Part shown: piece by piece, positions 21,919 through 30,439 of the stretch
Layout of the letters: every line of letters starts with the position of its first letter
Position numbering within the stretch: position 1 is the stretch's first letter
Source of the DNA: Caryophanales bacterium UBA1245
GTDB lineage: Bacteria; Bacillota_I; Bacilli_A; ML615J-28; CAG-313
NCBI GenBank assembly: GCA_002308275.1
Contig: DBWF01000055.1
Location: 11,558-41,996, forward strand
Length of the DNA: 30,439 bases
Direction of reading: 5' to 3'
The notes under the pieces: model-generated
Databases searched by the model: none
The model's input: only the letters and a program-made list of their open reading frames with translations
What the model was told of the DNA's origin: nothing
Program-made: the position numbers and the translations under genes

Positions 21919-24900
21919 TTATTGATCACTATCAGATTCTGAATCAGGAGCTGTTAAGACACCATTACGATATAATTCTTTCTTATAATCAATGCGTTCT
22001 TTCTTTGTCTTTGTCTTCTTAACTTTATCATCAGCATTGTTTTCTTTAACTTGCTTTTGATAATGTAGTTGTGAATCGATTGCTTGTGCAATTAATTCTT
22101 TAGATTCTTTAAAGTTTTGTTCATATGTCTTATTAAGAGCACCTGTACAATCTTGTTCAGATAGTGTTGCACTTTCATGAACAAGTGAATCAAAGATTGC
22201 TTGCATCGTTAGAACAGCTTTAATGGCGATATCTAGTCCATCAAATCCTTCATCACTAAAGTAATTAATCTTATTTAATAGTTTATGCGATTGATGACGT
22301 AATTTCTTAAAGGCATTAACAGAATCCTTAACTGAATGATTAGCACTATTCTTAGCAATTTCTTTTTGGAATGTGTTTTCCATTTGGTTGATTGCTTTGG
22401 TAATATTGCGGTATGGATTTAAACCTCTAACAATAAATGTATAAGCGATAACCGCAAGTACTAAACCAACCATTACAAATGGTAAAATTGTAATTAAGAA
22501 TTCACGGAAATTGAAATTGCTAACTTTAACCGTTGCAACTTCTTCTAAGTTACCTAAGCGATATGTAAATTGATATTTTGCAGTGACAGGATTGTCAAAG
22601 TGACAAGTATTACCACTCATATTAGGAGTAATTTCGGTACCATTTTCTAATACTGTACAATTAAAATCAGCATTCTTACAATCATCACGGCCATTAACCG
22701 TAAAGATCACATCAAATGGTTTACCAGGCTTAGGGAATTCTTGTGAAAGGCGATAACCAATGTTCTCAACCTTTTCAACAATAATTGTTACAACTGCACT
22801 GATAATCTTTTCTTCACCGACACCAACATCAACAAAGGCATAAACCGTTGTTGTACCAGCGTGGTTAGGTAGAATTGTTGCTTTCGAACTACCACTATTA
22901 AATAGTGATACCGTATCATCATCAGTACTCCATTGGTAAACATATTCATTAGCAATCATACCATCTAGTAAGACTTGTAATTCATATTGATTCTTAAGCA
23001 TTACAAGATAGATTTCATTTTCAGCAAATGATAATTGATGTTGTTGACCAGCAATCGCCGCAATTCGCATTACTCTTTCGGCTTCAAAAGTCTTCTTCTG
23101 CTTATTATCAGTTAGGCGAAGTTTTACATTGTGACTACCTTCTGACAATTTAGTTTGATATGTTGCACTTGATGAAGCAATCACATCATCAACAATCCAT
23201 TCATAGCTTAAGTCATCTGAGAAGACAAAGCCTAGTGGATTAAGTGTGAAAATCAAATTATCAAGTTTCGAAATAGCACCCGTAGCATCACCTTCACGGC
23301 GAACATCAATATCGATATGTGGTTCTTCTCTTGAAACAATGATTGTTGATTTCAAAACAATTTGTGAACCATCTGATTGGAGAATCAAATATACGTCAGT
23401 TGAGCCAATATCATTAAGACGAACAATCATTTCCCGTTCTGGATATGAATCAACTAAACAGATATTGCGGTCCATAGCAACAGCGAAACGTTCACTTTGA
23501 TATAACATATCTTCATATGCTTGAGGAACTGTTAGGCGAACGTATTCATCTGTTAATAAAGCTTGGACAACAGCACCTTCAGCGAATGTTGTTTCAATGC
23601 TTTGGGTTGTAATAACGGTTCTTAAATAGAAAGTATGTTTGCTTAAATAGAAACCTTTATAAATAAAGATACAAGTAACTTGTTCATAACCAGATGAATA
23701 AGGATTATATACTAATTGATTGTGTTCACTATCAAAGCGAATTGAACCATTATTCAAGTAATTATTCATGATTTCAACGCTTAAGTCGCTACCTGCATAT
23801 GGAGCTTCTTCGTTATCTAAACGATACATAATTGGAATATAGAATTCCTTTTCACCCATGGCAACATATTCATAGTTTTCAAAATAGAATTCGCCTTCTG
23901 GTTCAGGAATTGGAATATCAAGGTCACCAATTTGATATGTGAAGACAATACTATCAACGATTTCACCATCATATAAAATCTTGATTAGTAGAGAACCAAG
24001 TGATGCATATTCATTTTCAGAAATGGTAATAACCGCACCATTTATTTCATAATTAATTGGTTCGCTATTATCACAAACAAGACTGAAATGTGAATCAAGT
24101 TCAACTAGACCACTTGCACCATATGCTTTAACGGTATAGTTATTAGTACCATTAAGTGGTAACTTGACTAAGCCAGAAACCGATTCATCATTTTCATCAT
24201 ATAAGTAATAACTAAATTCACTAGCAGGTGAATCAAGTAAGACACTCACATTTAGGGTAATTGGTTCATTGCTATCTAAATAAGCAAGAATTGTAAATGA
24301 ACCAACAATTGTACCAGCCGTTACAGAATAATAACCATTAGTCTCTTGCATATCTGGATTATTAAATACCGTAAGCGCGTTTTGATTAGATACACTAAAG
24401 CGTGGTACAATATCAGTAACTAGTGATTCTTTACCATCAACAGTTTGATAAATTGTAAAATCAGCACGGCCTTCTTTTTCAAGTTCGATTTCAGATAATG
24501 CAACACCTTCGTTGTCTGCAAAATAATATCTTGTAAGGGATGCTATCGTCATTACCGAAACGTTTAAATAAATTGTTTCGTTAAATGATTCATTGGTAAT
24601 ACTGCATAATACAACATAATCACCTAGAGCATCATTACTAGCATCAACCATAAAGCGTCCATTTACCATATTAGGAGAGTCTTGACTAATAATTGGTGCA
24701 ACAGTAATACCACTCTTATTAACTTGATAGCTTACTTGATAGCTTTGTGGAAGTGCCTCATCTAATTGAGCTAAGCGGTAATAAATGCCAACTTCAGCAC
24801 TTTCACCCGCAATTAGCGATAATTCTGTAATCTCAGCACCAGTTTCATCAACAAAATAGAATGATGGACTATCAGTAGTACTAACATTAACCGCGATTTG

Positions 24901-27210
24901 ACCAACAAATGTCCGATCTTCCCAAGTAATAGTGGCGCTAATAGTTGTTTCGCCAATATAATCAGTTGAAGCAATGGTAACAACATAGTAAATATTATCT
25001 GGACCACCAAAACTTGTTGAAGCATTCACAATATTATTAGTTGAATAACTAAAGCTTACATTATATTCATTATCAACTTGAATAATATCTTCGCCATCAT
25101 ATAAATATAAGAATAAGTCTTCACTATCATTTTGCGATAATTCTAATGTTGATACAGGGTTACGATTGCTATCACCAAAATAACATTCAGGTAGATTAAC
25201 AGCTTCTGTAACAATGACTTCTAGTGCAACTGCACCAGCATAGCTTTGATATTCGCCTTCTAAAACAATAATATTAAGATTATATTCACCAACTTCACTA
25301 GCGCTGATATAAAATTCACCAGTAGCTGGTTCAGAACCAACTTCAATACCATTAATTGGCATATGACTAATTGAAAGCATTGATGGAAGACCAAAGATTT
25401 GATCATCTTGATATAATCTTACTTCTAAGTTCTTTTCATCACCAACTGGAAGCGTAACACTTGTAATTATAGCCTCGGTATCTACATCATAAATACCTAA
25501 GCTCATATCACCAGTGATGTTAACAGGATAGGTTGCAATCCGCTCCATTTGACCAGATGGATAATAAACATTAGTTACAATCTCATAAGTTCCAGAATAC
25601 AAATCATTAATAGTAAATTCGGCTTCTTCGGCATTTAGCATATAGATGCCAGGAACTGAAACAGTTATTGTTCCACCTAAATCTTGAATTGCAGCAAAAT
25701 TATCAATTTCAAAAGTATAAAGATAGAAATCTGATAAATACAAGGAATTCTCTTGGGTGTTAAGTGGACTAGTATTTAGGCTAAGAGTTGCGGTTGGATA
25801 TTGAGCATCTAAATCCTCAACCGTAATTGATATAGCACCACTAAAACTTGCATTAATTGGATAGTTAATTTCTTCTCCTGATTGATCACCATATTCATAC
25901 GTATTCATTACCGCTTCATATGCAGTATCATTAATCGTGCAAGTAGTTCGATATGAGCCAACACTATCGATGATACTTAAATCACCAGTTGCTTGCGTAC
26001 CTGTATTAGTTACACTATATGATAATTGAAATTGCGTATAATTACTAAAATTAGGTGTTAATGGTACTAAACTAATTGGTAAATCAGCTAAATCAACTGA
26101 TTGTTGAGGGTCAAAGAGATTACCATCACTATCATAATATTGAATATTATATTGTGAATAAACTAATAAATGTATCGTTCTTGTTCCTAGTGTAACTTGC
26201 TTATCACCATCAGATTGAATATTTGTTTCCAGCTTTGTCGTAAATGTTAGAACAATATCATATTCGCCTGGATAATAGAAAGAAACAGTGCTATCATGGG
26301 CATAAGCATCATTAGAATCAACCGCAGTGCTAACACTAACATTGATTAGATTATTGTTAACACTAAAGCCACAATTATTGGCAAATTCAAATGGTATTGC
26401 AAAATATGGATTATCGCTTGTTTCTAAATAGAATGTTTGCATTGGGATATCATCTTTTACTTCACTATTGCCATATGTCGTAAAGATTTTAATACCGTTA
26501 AAGAATTCAAATTCTTCTTCTTCGCCACAAACAACCCATAGATCAATAGTTTTATCACCATATTCATTATCATCATAGACATGAATTGTAATCTTGGTGA
26601 TACCACTTTCAATACCATTGATGGTCATCATTGGCATATGATAACTAGAATTGAATTCTAATTCACCATTATTATCAATGAACAAATTATCATCAGAAAA
26701 AACATAACTAGGATTACTAGAATCAAAGGTGTAATCTACACCATATGCTGAGTTAGTACTTTTATAAGTACTAATCTCAAATGTGATTCCTGCATTTTCA
26801 TTATCATTAGTAATATCATAATTAGAATGAATTGGCGTAGAACCATCATAATACCATCCCATATAAGCCGTTTCAATATAAAAACTAACTGATGAGTTAT
26901 AAGGTACCTTAATAAAGTCATCCTTAGCATAGTTATGTGTTCCATCAATACTGATCAAATCAATAAAAGTGCTTGGATAACTATATTCATCTGAAGATTG
27001 AGAACCAAATCCTTTACTTGCATCATAAAATGCATTAGGAATGTTTGATTGATATGCTTTTGTATAGGTTGGCTCAGTTAACTTAATAACTGGTGCAATC
27101 TGTGAAAAATCAGTTACTTCACCTTCAACTACATAAGCTCTTGGAATTGTTAATAAACAAGCACTTACAAGAAGAATGGCGAAGAAACCTATCCATTTTC
27201 TTCTTTTCAT
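21919..27210 (-). CDS. Giant Ig-like-repeat surface protein with a single membrane helix and a cytoplasmic tail
   Basis: 1763 aa, not assigned to a known family. An N-terminal signal sequence (1-25; VSAC at 15-18 is also a weak lipobox) is followed by beta-rich extracellular domains. Residues 571 to about 1095 hold five tandem repeats of about 106-110 aa, each opening with a Y-F/Y-D-x-(G) element such as FYFVDETGAEI at 784-794. A PKD-like domain (about 1296-1383, LSYEWIVDD) and a BIG2-like domain (about 1390-1480) follow. One membrane helix (about 1571-1593) precedes a 170-aa basic, helical cytoplasmic tail (1594-1763). The start at 27210 has AGGAGGT five bases upstream. It lies 10 bases after the mscS-like gene, so the two are co-transcribed. 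A tail of this size suggests signalling or cytoskeletal/enzyme contact rather than a passive adhesin; that is inference. Confidence 0.82.
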   Translation of the reverse strand: MKRRKWIGFFAILLVSACLLTIPRAYVVEGEVTDFSQIAPVIKLTEPTYTKAYQSNIPNAFYDASKGFGSQSSDEYSYPSTFIDLISIDGTHNYAKDDFIKVPYNSSVSFYIETAYMGWYYDGSTPIHSNYDITNDNENAGITFEISTYKSTNSAYGVDYTFDSSNPSYVFSDDNLFIDNNGELEFNSSYHMPMMTINGIESGITKITIHVYDDNEYGDKTIDLWVVCGEEEEFEFFNGIKIFTTYGNSEVKDDIPMQTFYLETSDNPYFAIPFEFANNCGFSVNNNLINVSVSTAVDSNDAYAHDSTVSFYYPGEYDIVLTFTTKLETNIQSDGDKQVTLGTRTIHLLVYSQYNIQYYDSDGNLFDPQQSVDLADLPISLVPLTPNFSNYTQFQLSYSVTNTGTQATGDLSIIDSVGSYRTTCTINDTAYEAVMNTYEYGDQSGEEINYPINASFSGAISITVEDLDAQYPTATLSLNTSPLNTQENSLYLSDFYLYTFEIDNFAAIQDLGGTITVSVPGIYMLNAEEAEFTINDLYSGTYEIVTNVYYPSGQMERIATYPVNITGDMSLGIYDVDTEAIITSVTLPVGDEKNLEVRLYQDDQIFGLPSMLSISHMPINGIEVGSEPATGEFYISASEVGEYNLNIIVLEGEYQSYAGAVALEVIVTEAVNLPECYFGDSNRNPVSTLELSQNDSEDLFLYLYDGEDIIQVDNEYNVSFSYSTNNIVNASTSFGGPDNIYYVVTIASTDYIGETTISATITWEDRTFVGQIAVNVSTTDSPSFYFVDETGAEITELSLIAGESAEVGIYYRLAQLDEALPQSYQVSYQVNKSGITVAPIISQDSPNMVNGRFMVDASNDALGDYVVLCSITNESFNETIYLNVSVMTIASLTRYYFADNEGVALSEIELEKEGRADFTIYQTVDGKESLVTDIVPRFSVSNQNALTVFNNPDMQETNGYYSVTAGTIVGSFTILAYLDSNEPITLNVSVLLDSPASEFSYYLYDENDESVSGLVKLPLNGTNNYTVKAYGASGLVELDSHFSLVCDNSEPINYEINGAVITISENEYASLGSLLIKILYDGEIVDSIVFTYQIGDLDIPIPEPEGEFYFENYEYVAMGEKEFYIPIMYRLDNEEAPYAGSDLSVEIMNNYLNNGSIRFDSEHNQLVYNPYSSGYEQVTCIFIYKGFYLSKHTFYLRTVITTQSIETTFAEGAVVQALLTDEYVRLTVPQAYEDMLYQSERFAVAMDRNICLVDSYPEREMIVRLNDIGSTDVYLILQSDGSQIVLKSTIIVSREEPHIDIDVRREGDATGAISKLDNLIFTLNPLGFVFSDDLSYEWIVDDVIASSSATYQTKLSEGSHNVKLRLTDNKQKKTFEAERVMRIAAIAGQQHQLSFAENEIYLVMLKNQYELQVLLDGMIANEYVYQWSTDDDTVSLFNSGSSKATILPNHAGTTTVYAFVDVGVGEEKIISAVVTIIVEKVENIGYRLSQEFPKPGKPFDVIFTVNGRDDCKNADFNCTVLENGTEITPNMSGNTCHFDNPVTAKYQFTYRLGNLEEVATVKVSNFNFREFLITILPFVMVGLVLAVIAYTFIVRGLNPYRNITKAINQMENTFQKEIAKNSANHSVKDSVNAFKKLRHQSHKLLNKINYFSDEGFDGLDIAIKAVLTMQAIFDSLVHESATLSEQDCTGALNKTYEQNFKESKELIAQAIDSQLHYQKQVKENNADDKVKKTKTKKERIDYKKELYRNGVLTAPDSESDSDQ
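23926..25500 (-). repeat. Five tandem Ig-like protein repeats in the giant surface protein
   Basis: Repeat units begin near residues 571, 677, 785, 895 and 1001. Openers are GIYDVDTEAIIT, CYFGDSNRNPVS, FYFVDETGAEIT, YYFADNEGVALS and YYLYDENDESVS, each followed by L-x-L, a G or polar turn and a second strand about 15 residues later. DNA identity is low, so the repeats are old. Confidence 0.75.
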
Positions 27211-27220
27211 AGGACACCTC

Positions 27221-28036
27221 CTATTTATCTTTCAAATGAACATCCAATTGATTGAATGGAATTTCAATACCGTTCTTAGCAAATTCATTCCAAACAACTT
27301 CTGTAAAATCGAAGTAAGTTGTCCAGTAATCTTCAACATCAACCCAGAACATTACTTTAAAATCAACACTACTTGAAGAATGAGCTAACATGAAAACTCT
27401 GATAACTTGCGTTTTTAAAGTGTGTTGGTAGTCATAAGCAGCTTGATATAGTACTTCTTTTACCTTCTTCATATCTGAAGAATAACTTACGCTATAAATA
27501 AATTCAATTCTTCGTGTTGGGTTAGCCGTAAAGTTTGTGATGCTACCTGCAACAACTTGGTTATTTGGAATAACAATTCGTTTATTATCAAATGTTTTTA
27601 ATTCAGTAGTAAGAATTGAAATCTTCTTAATAACACCTTCAACACTGCCAATTTGGACGTGGTCACCTTTCTTGAAAGGTTTAATGCATACAATAACAAT
27701 ACCATTGGCAATGTTACCTAGTGAATCTTTCAAAGCTAAACCAATAGCAAGAGCTACTGATGAGAAAGCTACTAAGAAGCTATTTCCTTCAATACCTAAG
27801 ATTCTTGCGCAACCAAAAATCAAAACAACCCATAGAACAATTCGTAATAAAGCAACTACAAAACTACCAGAGGCGTTATCAATTCTGGTTCCATAAATGA
27901 TTTTCATTAATAGTTTTGATAATAATTTAATTAAAATACCACCAATAATTAAAATTGCTAAGCAAACAACAATATTAACCCAGTAGTTGACGAAAAAATC
28001 ACCAAAACTTTTCCAAAAGTTATTAAAATCTGCCAT
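27221..28036 (-). CDS. Small-conductance mechanosensitive channel (MscS family)
   Basis: A 271-aa membrane channel that opens under membrane tension and releases solutes on osmotic downshock. Two N-terminal helices (about 18-47 and 58-81) are followed by the pore-lining TM3 (88-118, VAFSSVALAIGLALKDSLGN with the Ala/Gly packing pattern), then IKPFKKGDHVQIG, the beta domain with VIPNNQVV and ITNF, and the C-terminal alpha/beta domain. Length and architecture match E. coli-type MscS. A frame opens at 28060, but ATG28036 follows AAAGGAGT at about eight bases. It is the first gene of a two-gene operon with the giant surface protein, an unusual pairing. Confidence 0.93.
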   Translation of the reverse strand: MADFNNFWKSFGDFFVNYWVNIVVCLAILIIGGILIKLLSKLLMKIIYGTRIDNASGSFVVALLRIVLWVVLIFGCARILGIEGNSFLVAFSSVALAIGLALKDSLGNIANGIVIVCIKPFKKGDHVQIGSVEGVIKKISILTTELKTFDNKRIVIPNNQVVAGSITNFTANPTRRIEFIYSVSYSSDMKKVKEVLYQAAYDYQHTLKTQVIRVFMLAHSSSSVDFKVMFWVDVEDYWTTYFDFTEVVWNEFAKNGIEIPFNQLDVHLKDK

Positions 28037-28060
28037 AGAAAAATACTCCTTTACTAGCAT

Positions 28061-28089
28061 ATTATATCATAATTATAAAAATAGGTAAA
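28061..28089 (-). promoter_or_regulatory. Promoter of the mscS / giant surface protein operon
   Basis: Minus strand TTTACC (28089-28084), a 17-base spacer and perfect TATAAT (28066-28061), with TGA directly before it (extended -10). Located 25 bases before ATG28036. Confidence 0.72.
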
Positions 28090-28114
28090 ATGATATATTG
28101 TAAAATTAATAATT

Positions 28115-28144
28115 AAAAAAATAGTCTCTATTAAAGAGACTATT
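28115..28144 (-). terminator. Rho-independent terminator of the nrdD-trxB operon
   Basis: A 9-bp stem (ATAGTCTCT / AGAGACTAT, 28121-28129 and 28135-28143) with a 5-base loop is followed on the minus strand by six T (28120-28115). The trxB stop codon (28140-28142) lies within the stem. Confidence 0.88.
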
Positions 28145-29060
28145 TTAATTGATCTAAATACTTAACGGCCATGGTTGCGGCTAGGGCAGCATCACCAATT
28201 GCGGTTGCAACTTGACGAAGAGCTTTCTTTCTGCAGTCCCCTGCAACATATAATCCTTCCGTCTTAGTAAAGCAATCATCAGTAGCTACAATGTAGCCAT
28301 CTTTATCTAAATCAACCACATTTGTGAAGTTTTCATTGTGGGGGATTTGGCCAATGGCGATAAATAAACCTTTAACCGCGTAACTTTTAATTTCTTCAGT
28401 TTTAGTGTCTTTAAAGATAACTTCTTCTACTTCATCACTGCCCTTTACTTCTTGAAGTAAGAGGTTATGAGTGATTTCAACGTTTTCACGTTTAAGAAGA
28501 GCTTGAACTAAGATGTCTTCACCAAAGAATTTATCAAATAAAGTACAAACATAGACCTTGTGACAAATATTAGAAAGCATTAAAGCGTATTGTAAAGCGG
28601 TATTTGCATCGCCAATTAAACAGACATCTTGATTTTGATAGAATGATCCATCGCAAACCGCACAATAGCTAACACCATTGCCGATAAAGTCTTCAACACC
28701 TTTAGCATTAATACTGCGGTGGCTACAACCAGTCGCAATAATGACACTTTTCGCAGTATAATTACCGTATTCACCAGTTAAATGGAATAAGCCATCTACT
28801 TTTTCAATATGCTTAACTTCGTCAATATCAAAGTCAGCACCGAGTTCAGTAGCTTGATTCATCATGTTATCCATGAGTTCAGTACCACTAATCGAAATAA
28901 TTGATGGATAATTTTCAACTTTTGGACTCGTCGCAATTTGACCACCGATTGACTCTTTTTCTAAAATAAGGACACTCTTACCTGCTCGACGAGCATAAAT
29001 AGCACTTGTTAGCCCAGCTGGACCAGCGCCAATGATAATAACATCAAAAATGGTTGCCAT
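28140..29060 (-). CDS. trxB: Thioredoxin-reductase-like flavoprotein with degenerate NADPH site
   Basis: A 306-aa low-molecular-weight TrxB-type enzyme. It has the FAD motif GAGPAG (11-16), the redox-active pair C133-C136 in YCAVCDG (canonical CATCDG) and the C-terminal FAD motif AGDCRKKALRQVATAIGDA (273-291). The pyridine-nucleotide site is altered: the usual GGGxSA/GGGNTA stretch is GDANTA (150-155) and the NADPH 2'-phosphate motif HRRxxFR is TLFDKFF (173-179). It may therefore use a donor other than NADPH, as in the ferredoxin-linked thioredoxin reductases of clostridia. Its ATG overlaps the nrdD stop by one base (TAATG), so it is coupled to the reductase-glutaredoxin fusion, which it likely serves. 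The terminator hairpin contains its stop codon. Confidence 0.9.
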   Translation of the reverse strand: MATIFDVIIIGAGPAGLTSAIYARRAGKSVLILEKESIGGQIATSPKVENYPSIISISGTELMDNMMNQATELGADFDIDEVKHIEKVDGLFHLTGEYGNYTAKSVIIATGCSHRSINAKGVEDFIGNGVSYCAVCDGSFYQNQDVCLIGDANTALQYALMLSNICHKVYVCTLFDKFFGEDILVQALLKRENVEITHNLLLQEVKGSDEVEEVIFKDTKTEEIKSYAVKGLFIAIGQIPHNENFTNVVDLDKDGYIVATDDCFTKTEGLYVAGDCRKKALRQVATAIGDAALAATMAVKYLDQLK

Positions 29061-30439
29061 TATTCTGATAATCCTTCAATGTACTTTTTGATTAAGCTAA
29101 CGTTATCGTAACGATCGTATTCATTGCCATTAGGTACTAATAGCGTTGGCGCTTTTTTAACACCATAAGCGTTTGTGATTTCTTTTGATTCTTCCGCATC
29201 CACTAAAATGTAAGGTACACCAGCTTTTTCAAGTAAAATCTTAGCTGTCTTACAATTTGGACAAGTCTTAGTACCAAATAATAAGATGTCTTTTGATTTA
29301 GCAACAACTTCAACTTGTTCTTCACATTTTTCATGATGTTTCTTATCGATGAATGAATGTTCAGGATCATAAGTACGACGATTCTTGAATTCTTCTAACT
29401 TACCATCATTCCAGTTTTGAACAGGACGATAGTAACCAGTAATTCTTGAATATACTTCTGTCTTTCTACCACATTCAGGGCACTTGTATTGTTCACCTTC
29501 TAAGTAACCATGAACAGCACATACTGAATAAGTTGGTGACATTGTGTAATAAGGTAAACGATAGTTTTCAGCAATTGTTCTTACAAGTTTTGCACAAGCT
29601 TGCCAAGAAGGTAATTTTTGACCTAGGAAGCAGTGGAATACCGTACCACTTGTATAAAGGGTTTGTAATTCATCTTGAACATCAAGAGCTTTAAAGATAT
29701 CTTCAGTGTAACCAACTGGTAGATGACTTGAGTTAGTATAGTAAGGAGTTGCACCCTTTTCTTGAACAGCGGTAATAATATTTGGATAACGTTTCTTATC
29801 ATGTTTAGCAAGACGATATGCAGTTGATTCTGCAGGAGTTGCTTCTAAGTTATAAAGGTCACCATATTGTTCTTGGTAATCTGATAACTTATTACGCATA
29901 AAGTTAAGAACGTCTTTCGCAAATTCAACACATTCTGGATGTGTTAAATCTTTCTTTAACCAACTAGCATTTAAGCAGGCTTCATTCATACCAACTAAGC
30001 CAATAGTTGAAAAGTGATTTTCGAAAGTGCCTAGGTAACGTTTAGTATATGGATATAAGCCTTCATTCATAAGTTTAGTAATAACATTACGTTTAATCTT
30101 TAAACTTCTTGCTGAAATATCCATTAGTTTTTCTAAGCGCTCATAGAATTCTTCTTTAGTCTTTGATAGATAAGCGATCCGAGGTAGGTTGATAGTAACT
30201 ACACCAACAGAACCAGTTGATTCACCACTACCAAAGAAACCGCCTGATTTCTTTCTTAATTCTCTTAAGTCAAGACGTAAACGGCAGCACATACTTCTTA
30301 CATCACTTGGTTCCATATCACTATTGATATAGTTAGAGAAATAAGGTGTACCATATTTTGCGGTCATTTCGAATAAGAGACGATTGTTTTCTGTATCGCT
30401 CCAATCGAAATCCTTGGTAATTGAATATGTTGGAATTGG
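29060..30439 (-). CDS. nrdD: Anaerobic (class III) ribonucleoside-triphosphate reductase fused to a C-terminal glutaredoxin domain, 5' end outside the window
   Basis: The visible 459 C-terminal residues of NrdD, which makes dNTPs anaerobically by glycyl-radical chemistry. The reading frame runs open to the window edge, so the ATG at 30367 is internal: 24 more in-frame residues upstream continue the NrdD sequence (TKDFDW). Counting from the first visible residue: RSMCCR (48-53) with an active-site Cys, TVFHCFLG (266-273), a zinc site C307-H310-C320-C323, and the glycyl radical motif RITGYYRP with G335. After a linker, residues 383-459 form a glutaredoxin/NrdH-like domain with C393-P-N-C396 and a cis-Pro in KKAPTLLV. 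The fused redoxin suggests a redoxin-dependent, not formate-dependent, reductase. It is coupled to trxB through TAATG. The activase is encoded at 21170-21871. Confidence 0.94.
   Translation of the reverse strand, partial: PIPTYSITKDFDWSDTENNRLLFEMTAKYGTPYFSNYINSDMEPSDVRSMCCRLRLDLRELRKKSGGFFGSGESTGSVGVVTINLPRIAYLSKTKEEFYERLEKLMDISARSLKIKRNVITKLMNEGLYPYTKRYLGTFENHFSTIGLVGMNEACLNASWLKKDLTHPECVEFAKDVLNFMRNKLSDYQEQYGDLYNLEATPAESTAYRLAKHDKKRYPNIITAVQEKGATPYYTNSSHLPVGYTEDIFKALDVQDELQTLYTSGTVFHCFLGQKLPSWQACAKLVRTIAENYRLPYYTMSPTYSVCAVHGYLEGEQYKCPECGRKTEVYSRITGYYRPVQNWNDGKLEEFKNRRTYDPEHSFIDKKHHEKCEEQVEVVAKSKDILLFGTKTCPNCKTAKILLEKAGVPYILVDAEESKEITNAYGVKKAPTLLVPNGNEYDRYDNVSLIKKYIEGLSE

Noticed and set aside
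21934..27210. Wall-anchored (LPXTG) status of the large surface proteins
   Set aside because: No LPXTG motif is present; the 1763-aa protein has a membrane helix with a cytoplasmic tail and the 1448-aa protein has an N-terminal anchor and a Pro-Glu end.
27537..27896. 119-codon open frame antisense to the mscS-like gene
   Set aside because: It lies wholly inside a well-supported MscS gene on the other strand and has no family motif.

Overview
The window comes from a low-GC, AT-rich, anaerobic Gram-positive-type bacterium (Bacillota), probably one of the uncultured Bacilli or Mollicutes-related gut lineages. The clues are strong AGGAGG ribosome binding sites, sigma-70 type TATAAT boxes, lipoprotein signal peptides, InlB/Listeria-Bacteroides repeats, and an oxygen-sensitive class III ribonucleotide reductase with its radical-SAM activase. 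TGA acts as a stop, for example at the ATGA junction at 20371-20374, so the Mycoplasma code is not used. The lineage is inferred from these features, not from a search. No mobile element, CRISPR array, rRNA or phage gene was seen. No gene-free stretch exceeds 300 bases.

Layout. 1-46 is the 3' part of a tRNA-Lys(CUU). 140-892 encodes a YwaF-like membrane protein. 1004-3341 holds two overlapping CNNM/CBS-pair (HlyC/CorC family) membrane proteins. 8837-3338 (minus) is a four-gene operon: a 5'-nucleotidase-like lipoprotein, a membrane-anchored InlB-repeat protein, and the two subunits of a class I (4Fe-4S) fumarase/tartrate dehydratase. 8961-10283 encodes an ArsB/SLC13-type permease. 11964-10311 (minus) is a solute-binding lipoprotein plus ABC permease with no ATPase beside it. 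12782-12030 (minus) is a short-chain dehydrogenase. 12904-13494 is a Crp/Fnr-family regulator. 21048-13540 (minus) is an operon of a LolD/MacB-type ATPase, a 10-TM FtsX-type permease and a 1448-aa anchored helical protein. 21170-21871 is the NrdG-like activase. 28036-21919 (minus) is an MscS channel followed by a 1763-aa Ig-like surface protein. 30439-28140 (minus) is nrdD (5' end outside the window), fused to a glutaredoxin domain, followed by an overlapping trxB.

How the parts fit. About 45% of the window encodes four large surface or secreted proteins (540, 816, 1448 and 1763 aa), so this is mainly an envelope-related region with redox genes interspersed. Two stories stand out. First, a perfect 16-bp palindromic core occurs twice. 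One copy is centred near -27.5 of the Crp/Fnr gene's own promoter and the other near -41.5 of the solute-binding protein promoter, which predicts an autorepressed local regulon that activates an ABC uptake operon. Second, the nrdD-glutaredoxin fusion is translationally coupled to a TrxB-like protein that has lost both NADPH-recognition motifs. This suggests a dedicated electron path for anaerobic dNTP synthesis that may use a donor other than NADPH.
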